DNA of 64,000 nt from Bacillota bacterium (lineage in GTDB: Bacteria > Bacillota > Clostridia > Acetivibrionales > Acetivibrionaceae): NCBI GenBank assembly GCA_023398495.1, contig JAEWSG010000013.1, forward strand, positions 62,001-126,000. Direction: 5' to 3'. Both the position numbers and the translations under genes were made by a program. Below, one piece after another: positions 8,257 to 16,771 of the stretch; within the stretch, counting starts at the first letter, position 1, and the number at the start of each line of letters is the position of its first letter. The notes below the pieces were generated by a model. It saw only the letters and a list, made by a program, of their open reading frames with translations. It had not been told where the DNA came from and searched no databases.

Positions 8257-9657
8257 TTATATACCGAAATAGCGGTTAGCATTATTAAAGCAAACATCCT
8301 GTACCATTTTACCAAGAAGCTCCATATCTTTTGGGGCTTCACCATTTTCCACCCAGTTTCCGATCAAATTGCACAGTATACGACGGAAGTATTCGTGCCT
8401 TGTATATGACAAGAAACTCCTTGAATCTGTGAGCATGCCAACGAATTTACGTAATAGGCCAAGATTTGCAAGAGAGATAAGCTGTTTTTCCATACCATCC
8501 TTCTGATCATTAAACCACCAAGCTGAACCTAGCTGTATTTTTCCTGGGACACAACTTCCCTGAAAGCAACCCATCAGTGTTGCAAGTACATCGTTATCCC
8601 TTGCGTTTAGGCTGTATAATATGGTTTTTGGAAGTTCATCGGTTTTGTCGAGGGCATCCAAAAAGTGTGCCAGAGCCTGTGCATGATTCCAGTCACCAAT
8701 CGCATCAAAACCTGTATCCGGACCAAGAAGACGCATCATTCTAGTGTTGCAGTTTCTCATTGTTCCAAGGTGAAGTTGCATTGTCCAGCCAAGTTTTGCA
8801 TACTGTCTTCCAAGAAAAAGCATGATTTCGGTTTTATATTTTTCAACTTCGCATGTATCAGGTATCTTACCGGCTAATGCTTTTTTGAGTACTTCTGAGG
8901 CCTCATGCTCACTGCTTTTCCTGTATATCATGGGGTCCATAGCGTGGTCTGAAACTTTACAACCAACCTTGTTAAAAAAGTTTATACGACTAAGCAGAGC
9001 TGATTTGAGGCTTTCGATATCCTTAATCTCACAGCCTGCAGCTTGTTCAAGTTTATGAATCCAATCGATAAACCCTGGAGCAGTTATATTTAAGGCCTTA
9101 TCCGGCCTGAAGGCAGGAAGTACCTTGATATCATATCCTCTATCATTTGCAAGTGTCTGATGATGTTCAAGGGTATCTGCCGGATCGTCGGTAGTACACA
9201 GTACACGTACATTAGACCTGCGGATTAGAGACCTTGCCGTGAATTCTTTACCAGAGAGCATTTCATTGCATTTATTCCATATATCTTCTGCTGTGTCTAA
9301 AGAGAGTTGCTCATTTATTCCAAAATACCTTTTGAGTTCCAGATGTGTCCAGTGATATAAAGGATTTCCGATGCATCCCGGAAGGGTTTCGGACCATTTG
9401 AAAAATTTGTCCTTGTCCGGTGCGTCTCCTGTAATATACTTTTCGTCTATACCGTTGCTTCGCATTGCTCTCCATTTATAATGATCTCCCCCAAGCCAGA
9501 GCTCAGTAATGTTTTTGTATGTTTTGTCTTCTGCTATTTCTTGTGGGCTCAGGTGACAATGGTAATCATATATAGGCATTTTTTTTGCATAATCGTGATA
9601 AAGCTCTGCAGCCGTAGAATTTTGAAGCAAAAAATCCTCATTCAAAAAGGGTTTCAT
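8257..9657 (-). CDS. uxaC: Uronate isomerase
   Basis: UxaC (466 residues, family about 470) isomerises galacturonate to tagaturonate and glucuronate to fructuronate, the entry step of the pathway. It belongs to the amidohydrolase fold, with the metal-binding HxH in 'PIYDYHCHLSPQEIAED' and the conserved 'LGGDHYKWRAMRSNGI'. The start at 9657 (MKPFLNEDFLL) is chosen because AGAGGAG lies 9 bases upstream and the N-terminus then aligns with E. coli; the frame stays open for 20 further codons. It is on the opposite strand to the rest of the pathway and has its own upstream region of about 240 bases. Confidence 0.95.
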   Translation of the reverse strand: MKPFLNEDFLLQNSTAAELYHDYAKKMPIYDYHCHLSPQEIAEDKTYKNITELWLGGDHYKWRAMRSNGIDEKYITGDAPDKDKFFKWSETLPGCIGNPLYHWTHLELKRYFGINEQLSLDTAEDIWNKCNEMLSGKEFTARSLIRRSNVRVLCTTDDPADTLEHHQTLANDRGYDIKVLPAFRPDKALNITAPGFIDWIHKLEQAAGCEIKDIESLKSALLSRINFFNKVGCKVSDHAMDPMIYRKSSEHEASEVLKKALAGKIPDTCEVEKYKTEIMLFLGRQYAKLGWTMQLHLGTMRNCNTRMMRLLGPDTGFDAIGDWNHAQALAHFLDALDKTDELPKTILYSLNARDNDVLATLMGCFQGSCVPGKIQLGSAWWFNDQKDGMEKQLISLANLGLLRKFVGMLTDSRSFLSYTRHEYFRRILCNLIGNWVENGEAPKDMELLGKMVQDVCFNNANRYFGI

Positions 9658-9817
9658 TGTAGATTTCTCCTCTATCTTTTTTAAGAACATTATATGTTGC
9701 ATTATTTCTGATGTCATTGCGTATATTGCTTGTTTTTATGCAAAAATTGCTCAACTATAAAGATAAGGCTAGTTATGTGACCAGGAAGGATAATCATATA
9801 CTAGAAATTATTACAGG

Positions 9818-9846
9818 TTGAATGAAACAAAAGAGTGTTTTATAAT
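9818..9846 (+). promoter_or_regulatory. Sigma-A-type promoter for the small membrane protein gene
   Basis: TTGAAT (9818-9823), a 17-base spacer and TATAAT (9841-9846) lie about 50 bases before the start codon at 9898. Confidence 0.7.
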
Positions 9847-9897
9847 AGTAACTCGTAACTCTTTATCACAATAACTAATAGAAATGGAGAAAATATT

Positions 9898-10410
9898 ATG
9901 GCTTTAATAGGAGTATTATCATTTTTAGGAATGGTCGTAGTTCCCGTTATAGTTGGAAAGAAAATACCAAAGGGGACACCTAAGAGAAGAAGAAAAATGC
10001 TGGCAGGATTTATATCCTGTTTGATCCTCTTCAATATAGCGTTAGCAAGTACACCAAGCACTGACCAGGGAGTTCAGGCGGGTAAAGAGGCTCAGCAGCA
10101 AACAAAACCAACACCAAAGCCCACTTTATCACCCGAAGAACAGGAAGAAATTGATTACAAAAAATGGGTAGAGTATCAATTCTCTGCATGGGACGGTTCA
10201 CACATTGAATTGGTAAGGTTGGTAAAAGAAAATATGAATGATCCAGGAAGTTTCCAACATGTAGAGACAAGATATGTTGATAATGGCACAGGAAACGGGC
10301 TTACTGTGTATATGAAATTCAGGGGTAAAAATGCTTTTGGTGGCTTGGTAATAAACGAAGTAACGGCAACAACAGATTATAAAACAAATATGATCAAAAT
10401 AACAAATTAG
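9898..10410 (+). CDS. Small membrane-anchored protein of unknown function
   Basis: I do not recognise a named family. The 170 residues start with two hydrophobic segments (about 2-20 and 34-52) separated by a very basic loop ('KGTPKRRRKM'). A Gln/Thr/Pro linker ('QQQTKPTPKPTLSPEEQEE') follows, then a soluble C-terminal domain of about 85 residues. That domain has the pattern 'LVKENMNDPGSFQHVETRY', a sequence type found in many uncharacterised Firmicutes and phage-associated proteins. The ATG has TGGAGA upstream and a clear promoter. It stands alone between uxaC and a MITE-like element, so the context gives no function. Confidence 0.8.
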   Translation: MALIGVLSFLGMVVVPVIVGKKIPKGTPKRRRKMLAGFISCLILFNIALASTPSTDQGVQAGKEAQQQTKPTPKPTLSPEEQEEIDYKKWVEYQFSAWDGSHIELVRLVKENMNDPGSFQHVETRYVDNGTGNGLTVYMKFRGKNAFGGLVINEVTATTDYKTNMIKITN

Positions 10411-10415
10411 CATAG

Positions 10416-10440
10416 GGCGAATAAAACGCCTTCTTTTTTT
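10416..10440 (+). terminator. Weak intrinsic terminator
   Basis: GGCG (10416-10419) pairs with CGCC (10427-10430), followed by TTCTTTTTTT. The stem is short but well placed 5 bases after the stop codon. Confidence 0.55.
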
Positions 10441-10469
10441 ATTTAAAAACAAAATATAAAAAACAAAAT

Positions 10470-10646
10470 AGGGCTGTTGAAAACAGTATTTTATAAAGAT
10501 CTGGCACAGGCATGATTAAAATATAAGTTCCTGCTTTGGATAATGAAAAAATTAGATTTAATAGTATTGTTTGTAAAAAAACAGAAAGTTATTTTTTCAT
10601 TATCCCTCAGCGTGTGGCATATAAAGAAGTATTTTGCAACAACCCT
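10470..10646. mobile_element. MITE-like element with inverted ends
   Basis: The left end AGGGCTGTTGAAAAC (10470-10484) is an imperfect inverted copy of the right end TTTTGCAACAACCCT (10632-10646). Inside is a second perfect 15-bp inverted repeat (10538-10552 with 10591-10605). There is no transposase gene and no credible coding frame. An internal stretch (about 10509-10535) recurs at 36462-36489. The element lies between the end of the small membrane protein gene and the 3' end of aroF. Confidence 0.6.
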
Positions 10647-10673
10647 CATATTTGTACAGCTTTTTAATAAAAA

Positions 10674-11687
10674 TCAAAGTGTTTTTCCTACAGCTTCAGC
10701 TACCGGCTTCAGTTCGCTCATGAGCTGGGCAAATTTCGAAGGCTTTAATGATTGGGCTCCATCGCATAGTGCAACATTAGGTTCCATGTGAACTTCAATT
10801 ATCAGTCCATCAGCACCTGTTGCAATTGCACCTTTTGAAAGTGCACTGACATATTTCCAGGTGCCTGTAGCATGACTTGGGTCAACTACTATAGGAAGGT
10901 GGGAGAGCTCTTTAACTACTGGTATGGCACTCATGTCAATGGTGTTACGGGTTGCTGTTTCGTATGTGCGGATACCTCTTTCGCATAGTATTATATTTGG
11001 ATTTCCGCTTGCCATTATATATTCAGCAGCCATAAGCCATTCTTCAATTGTTGCCGATAGTCCTCTTTTAAGAAGTACAGGTTTTAAGGACATTCCAACT
11101 TCTTTCAGAAGCCTGAAATTTTGCATGTTTCTTGCTCCAATCTGGAGGATATCGGTGTAGGTTGAAACCAGTTCAACATCTCTTGTATCAATTACTTCGG
11201 TAACAAGTTTCAAGCCGGTTGCTTCCCGTCCTGAAGCCATAATTTTCAGACCATCTTCTTCAAGACCTTGGAAAGCATAGGGGGATGTTCGAGGTTTAAA
11301 TGCTCCCCCTCTAAGGATTCTGGCACCAGCTTCTTTAACCTTTATTGCTGTTGCAACGTAGTTTTCTTCAGTTTCTATTGCACATGGGCCAGCCATAATA
11401 ACAACCTCGTCGCCACCGATTTTTACATCGCCTACTTCAACTACAGTAGGGGATTGTTTTAACTCACGGCCTGCCAGTTTGTAAGGCTTCATAATTGGGA
11501 CAATATTTTCAACACCGGGCATTACAGAAATTACATTAGTATTTAAGTGTCTTTTGTCACCTATTGCCCCGATTACAGTTTTAATCTCTCCAAATATCGG
11601 ATGTGTTATAAATCCGAGCTCTGTTAACTTCCTTTCCACATCGTTAATTTGCTCTTTTGTAGCTTTTGCATTCATAATAATAATCAT
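10674..11687 (-). CDS. aroF: 3-deoxy-7-phosphoheptulonate (DAHP) synthase
   Basis: This 337-residue type I-beta DAHP synthase condenses phosphoenolpyruvate and erythrose-4-phosphate, the first step to chorismate. An N-terminal ferredoxin-like regulatory domain (about 1-70) precedes the TIM barrel with 'IMAGPCAIETEENYV', 'RGGAFKPRTSPYAFQGL', 'KPVLLKRGL' and 'VVDPSHATGTWKYV', which contain the metal- and PEP-binding residues. AGGAGG is 8 bases before the ATG. It is monocistronic and lies behind a T-box leader, so transcription should rise when an aromatic tRNA is uncharged. Confidence 0.96.
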   Translation of the reverse strand: MIIIMNAKATKEQINDVERKLTELGFITHPIFGEIKTVIGAIGDKRHLNTNVISVMPGVENIVPIMKPYKLAGRELKQSPTVVEVGDVKIGGDEVVIMAGPCAIETEENYVATAIKVKEAGARILRGGAFKPRTSPYAFQGLEEDGLKIMASGREATGLKLVTEVIDTRDVELVSTYTDILQIGARNMQNFRLLKEVGMSLKPVLLKRGLSATIEEWLMAAEYIMASGNPNIILCERGIRTYETATRNTIDMSAIPVVKELSHLPIVVDPSHATGTWKYVSALSKGAIATGADGLIIEVHMEPNVALCDGAQSLKPSKFAQLMSELKPVAEAVGKTL

Positions 11688-11735
11688 AGTTTATACCTCC
11701 TGATAAAATTTTTTAAAACAAATAAATTAACAAAT

Positions 11736-12030
11736 CAAAAACTCCTCATCCCTAAAAGGGACGAGGAGTGTGTTATCCACGCGGTACCACCCAAATTGGC
11801 AAAAAGCCCACTTGTAAACGTACAGGAAATGATTATTCCGATACATTCTTTCTTTTAACGGTGAAAGCTCCGGTTTAGCCTACTTTAGTAAATATACTTT
11901 TCAGCTTACAGCTCTAAGGGGAACTTCAATTATACGGCTCCTATCAGGCTTTCACCATCCCTGACTCGCTATAAAAGCAAAATACAATCTACTTTCCCTT
12001 ATCATTGCCTTTGGAAAAATATTGATGTTA
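11736..12030 (-). promoter_or_regulatory. T-box leader of aroF
   Basis: Read on the minus strand, the leader contains the universal T-box sequence GGGTGGTACCGCG (11780-11792), which base-pairs with the acceptor end of an uncharged tRNA. The terminator follows: a 12-bp stem (11741-11752 with 11758-11769) and a T-run. Stem I is also visible: base helix AAGGG/CCCTT (11996-12000 with 11916-11920), the AGTAGA side of the specifier loop, and the distal motif GCGAGTCAGGGATGGTGAAA. The best specifier codon is TTC (11921-11923), for phenylalanine. The codon assignment is inference; the T-box itself is certain. Confidence 0.95.
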
Positions 12031-12036
12031 TAATAT

Positions 12037-12065
12037 ATCTTAACACAATTATAAATAGAGGTCAA
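12037..12065 (-). promoter_or_regulatory. Promoter of the aroF T-box transcript
   Basis: On the minus strand TTGACC (12060-12065), a 17-base spacer and TAAGAT (12037-12042) form a good sigma-A promoter. The start would be near 12030, immediately before stem I of the T-box. Confidence 0.75.
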
Positions 12066-12155
12066 GAAAATTTAATTTAAATTATTTATTACATATATTG
12101 AAAAGAACAAGAAAAAATTATAGAATGTACTCAATAAATGGAATGGGGGAGTTTG

Positions 12156-12992
12156 ATGAAAAAGGTAGTAGTTTATCTCGCAAGTGCATTTTTGTGTTTT
12201 TTTGTGTTTAATTCATTGTGCATTACACAGGGGTTGGCAGCTGAAAAAAGATCTAGTCAGAATTTTAGTCTTATAATTGACAGAGTTGATTATACAGGCG
12301 ATGCAGCAGCGTTTATCGGCTCGAATGGAAGAACTATGGTACCAATCCGCTTTATGGCGGAAAACATGGGCTGTGAACTGGAATGGGACGGGGACACCAG
12401 ACAGGCAATTTTAACAGATATTTATAACCACGAATTGATTTTTACTGTCGGGAAAAATAAAGTGCTGTTTAACAAAGAAGAAGCTACCATTGATGCTAAT
12501 GCTGTCATTGTTAACTCAAGAATGTACATTCCTTTAAGTTCACTTGGAGTGATAGGTGTAATGGCAAGTTGGGAAACTCAGACACGTACTGTATCGGTTG
12601 ATCTTGTTGGACTTATAAAAAAAGAAATTGCACAAGTGAAAAAGTTGTTTCCAGAGTCGAGGGTATACGGATACCACTTGTATTGCAGCACAGAGGGGAA
12701 AAATGACCTTGACGCTTCAAACTGTGATTTTTTAATTGATACAGATACATTTAGTATATGCCTTATTGATTCGAATAATCTTAAGCCGGCTACTGTGGAA
12801 GCATTGGAAAAGGTACTTGCTATTTATTTCCCGACCGAAAAAGATGAAGCAATCGGATTCTTAAGAAATGCTTTAGCAGAAAAAACCGACGGCATTAAGG
12901 AGTTTGAAAACCGTGAAATGAGAATTTCGCATTATAATGGCGAAGACAGAATTTGTATAGATATCCTTTATGAAGGTTCGGAACGTGAATGA
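12156..12992 (+). CDS. Secreted protein with copper-amine-oxidase-N-like stalk domain
   Basis: The protein has a signal peptide (residues 1-28, ending around 'QGLAAEKRS'). A stalk domain like the N-terminal domain of copper amine oxidases follows (about 35-145), seen as 'GRTMVPIRFMAENMGCELEWD' and 'RMYIPLSSLGVIG'. The remaining 130 residues are unrecognised. In clostridia this domain is common in extracellular and wall-associated proteins and does not imply oxidase activity. The ATG at 12156 follows GGGGGAG by 5 bases. It converges on the GH11 gene and shares a terminator with it. Confidence 0.85.
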   Translation: MKKVVVYLASAFLCFFVFNSLCITQGLAAEKRSSQNFSLIIDRVDYTGDAAAFIGSNGRTMVPIRFMAENMGCELEWDGDTRQAILTDIYNHELIFTVGKNKVLFNKEEATIDANAVIVNSRMYIPLSSLGVIGVMASWETQTRTVSVDLVGLIKKEIAQVKKLFPESRVYGYHLYCSTEGKNDLDASNCDFLIDTDTFSICLIDSNNLKPATVEALEKVLAIYFPTEKDEAIGFLRNALAEKTDGIKEFENREMRISHYNGEDRICIDILYEGSERE

Positions 12993-13042
12993 CGTAGAAC
13001 ATGTAATAAAAAAGAGTATATTAGAGGTGCTGCACAAAAATA

Positions 13043-13078
13043 AACCGCACAAGTTCATGTAAATGAACTTGTGCGGTT
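13043..13078. terminator. Strong hairpin terminator, shared by convergent genes
   Basis: A perfect 16-bp stem (13043-13058 with 13063-13078) with a 4-base loop lies between the stalk-domain gene and the xylanase gene. Confidence 0.85.
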
Positions 13079-13101
13079 ATTAAATTATGGCTTCATAAGT
13101 T

Positions 13102-14463
13102 TTATACTGGTAACTTGGATATAGTCCCAAGTAAATATTGTCTCATATAGGCAAAATCTATTGAGTTGAAAACACCATTTTTGTCTACATCACCAGTTAT
13201 AGAGCCGTTTTCATAAGGGAACTTAGTAATTACTCCCAGTAAATACTGCCTCATCACTCCAAAATCTAAGGAATTTACCTGGCCATCACCATTTACATCT
13301 CCGTAAGTATATTCAGTAGTTATTGGGATATTACTGAACTTTATCCAGTTCATATTAAACAAGTAACCGCTACCACCTGTAAATTTCAGATAAAGATCAT
13401 GTGAACCGCTTACCCCGCTGACATTTGTGGATACAGTAGCCCAAGTCTGCCAATCACCGGTTCCGGTAACCGGACATGTACCTATTAATTTACCGTTTAT
13501 ACTGTCAAGCCTAATCTCTATATTGCCTCCGTTTTCGGCACTGGCTACTCTAGCCTGAAAGTTTGTCGCACCGTTGCCGAAATCAATATTTTTATAAACA
13601 GCATAATCTCCATTCTCGACATACCCTATATTCATTCCACTTTCGTTGCAAGTCTCGGTCTGAATTCCAGACTGATCATTGAAGGCTTCAGCTTCTATCT
13701 GTGAAAACGCTGATCTGGGTCCGGGAGTAGCTGTAGGAGTAGGAGGAGGTGTAGGTGTTGTATTACCACCAGGGCCGATATTAATAGACATGCTAGTTAC
13801 ATCAGCTTTTCCACTACTTTGATATCCTTCTACAACGAGCGAAACTTCATACATTTTTCCCATCTTCATGCCCATTTTCTCCCAAGCCTTAAAGTGCTCG
13901 CTGATAGATATTGTTCCGGTTGAGCGTTTTACCTTCCTTACACTCCAATACTGTTGAAAAGTCGCAGTACCTTTGATGGAAGGTTGATTTACTCTAGTAG
14001 TCTCATATACGTCATATGTACCGCCATCAACGGTAATTGTGCCCTTTGAAACTGCTCCTGGTGGCCTCCAGTTGCCCCAACTCTCGATGATATAGTACTC
14101 TACAAGTGGGTCAGACGTCCATCCATAGACAGACAAATAGGAATTGCCGTTTGGCTGGTAATTGCAAGCATAACTCATTGTAATGTTTCCAAGTTGCTGG
14201 TGTGTCTGGGTCTCGTTGTATTTTTTGCCTTTACGGAATAATATATTATTGATATTATTCCATTCGCAACTGAAGGCGCCTCCATCATTGAGAACCATGG
14301 TTCCGTTACCGCGATCTTTCCAGTATTCAAAGTCGTAGCCACCATGAGTACCGGTTTGATTAGAGGTAATCGTTGTTGCCGCCTGCACGTTTGCTGCAAA
14401 AAAGGTAAACAAGATGGTAAAACACAATAAAACCGAAAAAATCACCCTGCTTTTTTGCTTCAC
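13102..14463 (-). CDS. Cellulosomal xylanase: GH11 - CBM6 - dockerin I
   Basis: The 453-residue secreted enzyme hydrolyses beta-1,4-xylan. In order: signal peptide (1-28, 'AANVQA'); GH11 jelly-roll domain (about 35-230) with nucleophile Glu in 'PLVEYYIIESWG' and acid/base Glu in 'VVEGYQSSG'; a Pro/Thr linker; CBM6 (about 255-378, 'QIEAEAFNDQSG', 'GYVENGDYAVYKNID'); and two dockerin repeats ('GDVNGDGQVNSLDFG', 'GDVDKNGVFNSIDFA'). The start is GTG, with AGGAGG 8 bases upstream. The dockerin should anchor it to a scaffoldin cohesin; no scaffoldin gene is in the window. It lies downstream of two GH9 genes on the same strand. Confidence 0.95.
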   Translation of the reverse strand: MKQKSRVIFSVLLCFTILFTFFAANVQAATTITSNQTGTHGGYDFEYWKDRGNGTMVLNDGGAFSCEWNNINNILFRKGKKYNETQTHQQLGNITMSYACNYQPNGNSYLSVYGWTSDPLVEYYIIESWGNWRPPGAVSKGTITVDGGTYDVYETTRVNQPSIKGTATFQQYWSVRKVKRSTGTISISEHFKAWEKMGMKMGKMYEVSLVVEGYQSSGKADVTSMSINIGPGGNTTPTPPPTPTATPGPRSAFSQIEAEAFNDQSGIQTETCNESGMNIGYVENGDYAVYKNIDFGNGATNFQARVASAENGGNIEIRLDSINGKLIGTCPVTGTGDWQTWATVSTNVSGVSGSHDLYLKFTGGSGYLFNMNWIKFSNIPITTEYTYGDVNGDGQVNSLDFGVMRQYLLGVITKFPYENGSITGDVDKNGVFNSIDFAYMRQYLLGTISKLPV

Positions 14464-14561
14464 TTAAAAATCCCTCCTCGTTTCAATAAAATAATATTAT
14501 ATAACAATAAACTATTGCCAAACTATATTAAACAAATTATTCCTCTCACTTTATTATTCGA

Positions 14562-14604
14562 AGAAAAAATCTATTTGGTCGGTAATTTTCGATAAATTTT
14601 TTCT
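14562..14604 (-). terminator. AT-rich inverted repeat after the GH9 gene
   Basis: A 13-bp inverted repeat with one mismatch (14562-14574 with 14592-14604) lies 14 bases past the GH9 stop codon on the minus strand. It could weakly terminate the GH9 pair before the xylanase gene. The stem is almost all A-T, so confidence is low. Confidence 0.35.
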
Positions 14605-14617
14605 TTTTTGTAAGATA

Positions 14618-16768
14618 CTATTTGTCTTCTATTGGTAGCTTAGGAATAATTCTTAGCAAATATTGTCTCATATAAGCAAAGTCTATTGAGTTGAAAACAC
14701 CATTTCCGTCAACATCCCCAGCTTTACTTCCATGCCCATAAGGGAACTGTTTTATTATACCAAGCAAATACTGTCTCATTAGTGCAAAATCTATGGAGTT
14801 TACCTGTTTGTCGCCATTTACGTCGCCATAAGAGTACTTTGAAGGTGTTGGAGTTGGTATCGGTGTAACTCCAGGCGTAGTTTGAACTGGTCCTCCACCG
14901 GACGGATCCTTTCCTGAAACCTGAATCCCATCTTTGTATATCGGAATGCTTTCAAGTGTTTTATAAGCATCATCCATTCCTTCGTATGAAAAATCATTCG
15001 AAGAGTCCCAAAGCTCACTTTCGTAATAGTAAATAGCAAACTGTACGTAAGTTCTCGCATATATCGGTTTTGGGAAAGTTATTTCTACATAATAAATTTT
15101 CTTTTCCTCATCCCATGGTTTGAGTGAAGATATTTCAGCATCAGCTGGTGAATAATACACTTTTGTGATAAACTTGTCGAGGTCAATATTCTCTGAAGCA
15201 TATTCCGACAAGTCAATAAAATATCTGCAAGATAAGCCTGGTTCATATTGCGGAGGCGATGTAATAATATTATACATATTAAGATCAACTGTGATACCTG
15301 TTGAATCTTCTTCATATATCTTGGCCTCTGAATAGTATTCGGGCGGTTCGCCTTCAATACCGGGAGTGTCTTCCGGTACCTGACTTTGTCCAAAATATTT
15401 GGACATACCTGCCAGTGCACCAACAAGACCTGCATTATAGTCCAACCCGGTCTCTGAGTATACATACTCATCTACTACATCATGATATTCATCATTAATA
15501 TCTGCTCCTCCAACAAGAGCACCATATAGAATATGCCTTTGAGGCGATTTCTTTGTTTCATCGGCTGGGGGTCCTTCCAGCCTTCCGCTTGAAGCCCTGT
15601 GGTGAGGAAATTGTGGATAATTATCCCCAAAACCAACCATATAGGACATGTTATTAGGGTTATCTCCAAGTATATAGTCTATTTGACTCTTTGCAAAATC
15701 AAGATACTTCTTATCTCCAGTTTCTTTATAGTAGACAAGTTGAATCATGCTCTCTGCTGCCGGATATTTGCAAACTCCCCAACTATCTAAGAATTTTATA
15801 CCTCCGGGAGAAGATTTTAAACTGTTTTGCCAAAAGTCCATATGATCCTCAGCTATTTCTTTATATAGGGGATTGGGTGAAAGTGTAGCAAGCTTAGTAA
15901 ATACCCCCGTCAAAACGTAGTCCCAGCATTGTGTCCAAGTGTCATTAAACGAATTTCCTTCGGCATCGCCAATCCTTTTTTCAACCATAAGTTTGTCTAC
16001 GTTGTCCATGTAGGCTTGGTCTCCGGTAGCAACATAAAGCCATATTGATCCCCACATAAGCTCATCAAGATAATCTCTAGGAAGATAATAGCTTTGTGCT
16101 TTACTGTTTCCCCTATAGGTCATACCAAAGGTATAAAGGTCCTTGGCATAAGTCAAACATTTTTCTGCATATTCCAAATCCCTGTCTTTATAATTCATAT
16201 ACATAAGAGCCAATGCAGCTGCCGAATCACCAGCGACATCTGAACCTGGATTTTCTGGTGTAGCAACATAATATGTAGGTCTGTCATAGGTCTGAAGCTC
16301 AGGAGGACCCCAGTATTGGTGATCCACATCACCGTCACCACATTGGTAGTAAAACTTGTTCTTTTCAGGATAGCATTTCATAAAGTAATCACAAAAATGC
16401 TTTAAAATATTAAGCATATACTCATCCTGACCTTTATCTATAAATACATCTGAGAATTCATAGTAAGCCCAAGCAAGCGTAGAAGCTGAAGCACATTGGG
16501 GCAAGCCAAACTTAACATGGTCTCCACAGTCGTGGAATCCTCCCGTTAAGTCAAGACCAACATCTTTTCCATCATCGCAATGGCAAGGTCCACGCCATTT
16601 TATTCTGTTGTTTCCCGCATCAGGTCCGCACCAGTTTGCTTCATAGAACAAAATAGATTTAGCAAAAGCATCAACATAGTTGAAGTTGTTTTCACTAGCA
16701 ATAGCCGACTGTGGTATTATACTTATCAGACAAAAGACTATCAATATCAGTCCACTTATTCTCTTCAT
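14618..16768 (-). CDS. Cellulosomal endoglucanase: GH9 - CBM3c - dockerin I
   Basis: A signal peptide (1-25) precedes a GH9 (alpha/alpha)6-barrel catalytic domain (about 30-460). Its catalytic aspartates lie in 'GGFHDCGDHVKFG', a conserved 'FPHHRASSG' follows, and the acid Glu is in 'YSETGLDYNAGLVGA'. Next come CBM3c (about 485-625), a linker, and two dockerin repeats at the end ('GDVNGDKQVNSIDFA', 'GDVDGNGVFNSIDFA'). The GH9-CBM3c pairing is typical of processive endoglucanases. The ribosome site (AAGGAGG) is built from the last codons of the upstream GH9 gene, 3 bases away, so the two are translationally coupled. Compared with its neighbour it lacks the second CBM3. Confidence 0.95.
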   Translation of the reverse strand: MKRISGLILIVFCLISIIPQSAIASENNFNYVDAFAKSILFYEANWCGPDAGNNRIKWRGPCHCDDGKDVGLDLTGGFHDCGDHVKFGLPQCASASTLAWAYYEFSDVFIDKGQDEYMLNILKHFCDYFMKCYPEKNKFYYQCGDGDVDHQYWGPPELQTYDRPTYYVATPENPGSDVAGDSAAALALMYMNYKDRDLEYAEKCLTYAKDLYTFGMTYRGNSKAQSYYLPRDYLDELMWGSIWLYVATGDQAYMDNVDKLMVEKRIGDAEGNSFNDTWTQCWDYVLTGVFTKLATLSPNPLYKEIAEDHMDFWQNSLKSSPGGIKFLDSWGVCKYPAAESMIQLVYYKETGDKKYLDFAKSQIDYILGDNPNNMSYMVGFGDNYPQFPHHRASSGRLEGPPADETKKSPQRHILYGALVGGADINDEYHDVVDEYVYSETGLDYNAGLVGALAGMSKYFGQSQVPEDTPGIEGEPPEYYSEAKIYEEDSTGITVDLNMYNIITSPPQYEPGLSCRYFIDLSEYASENIDLDKFITKVYYSPADAEISSLKPWDEEKKIYYVEITFPKPIYARTYVQFAIYYYESELWDSSNDFSYEGMDDAYKTLESIPIYKDGIQVSGKDPSGGGPVQTTPGVTPIPTPTPSKYSYGDVNGDKQVNSIDFALMRQYLLGIIKQFPYGHGSKAGDVDGNGVFNSIDFAYMRQYLLRIIPKLPIEDK

Positions 16769-16771
16769 GCA

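Noticed and set aside
10543..10791. An 82-codon plus-strand frame after the small membrane protein gene
   Set aside because: It lies inside the MITE-like element and then crosses the 3' end of aroF on the other strand; it has no ribosome site and no recognisable sequence.
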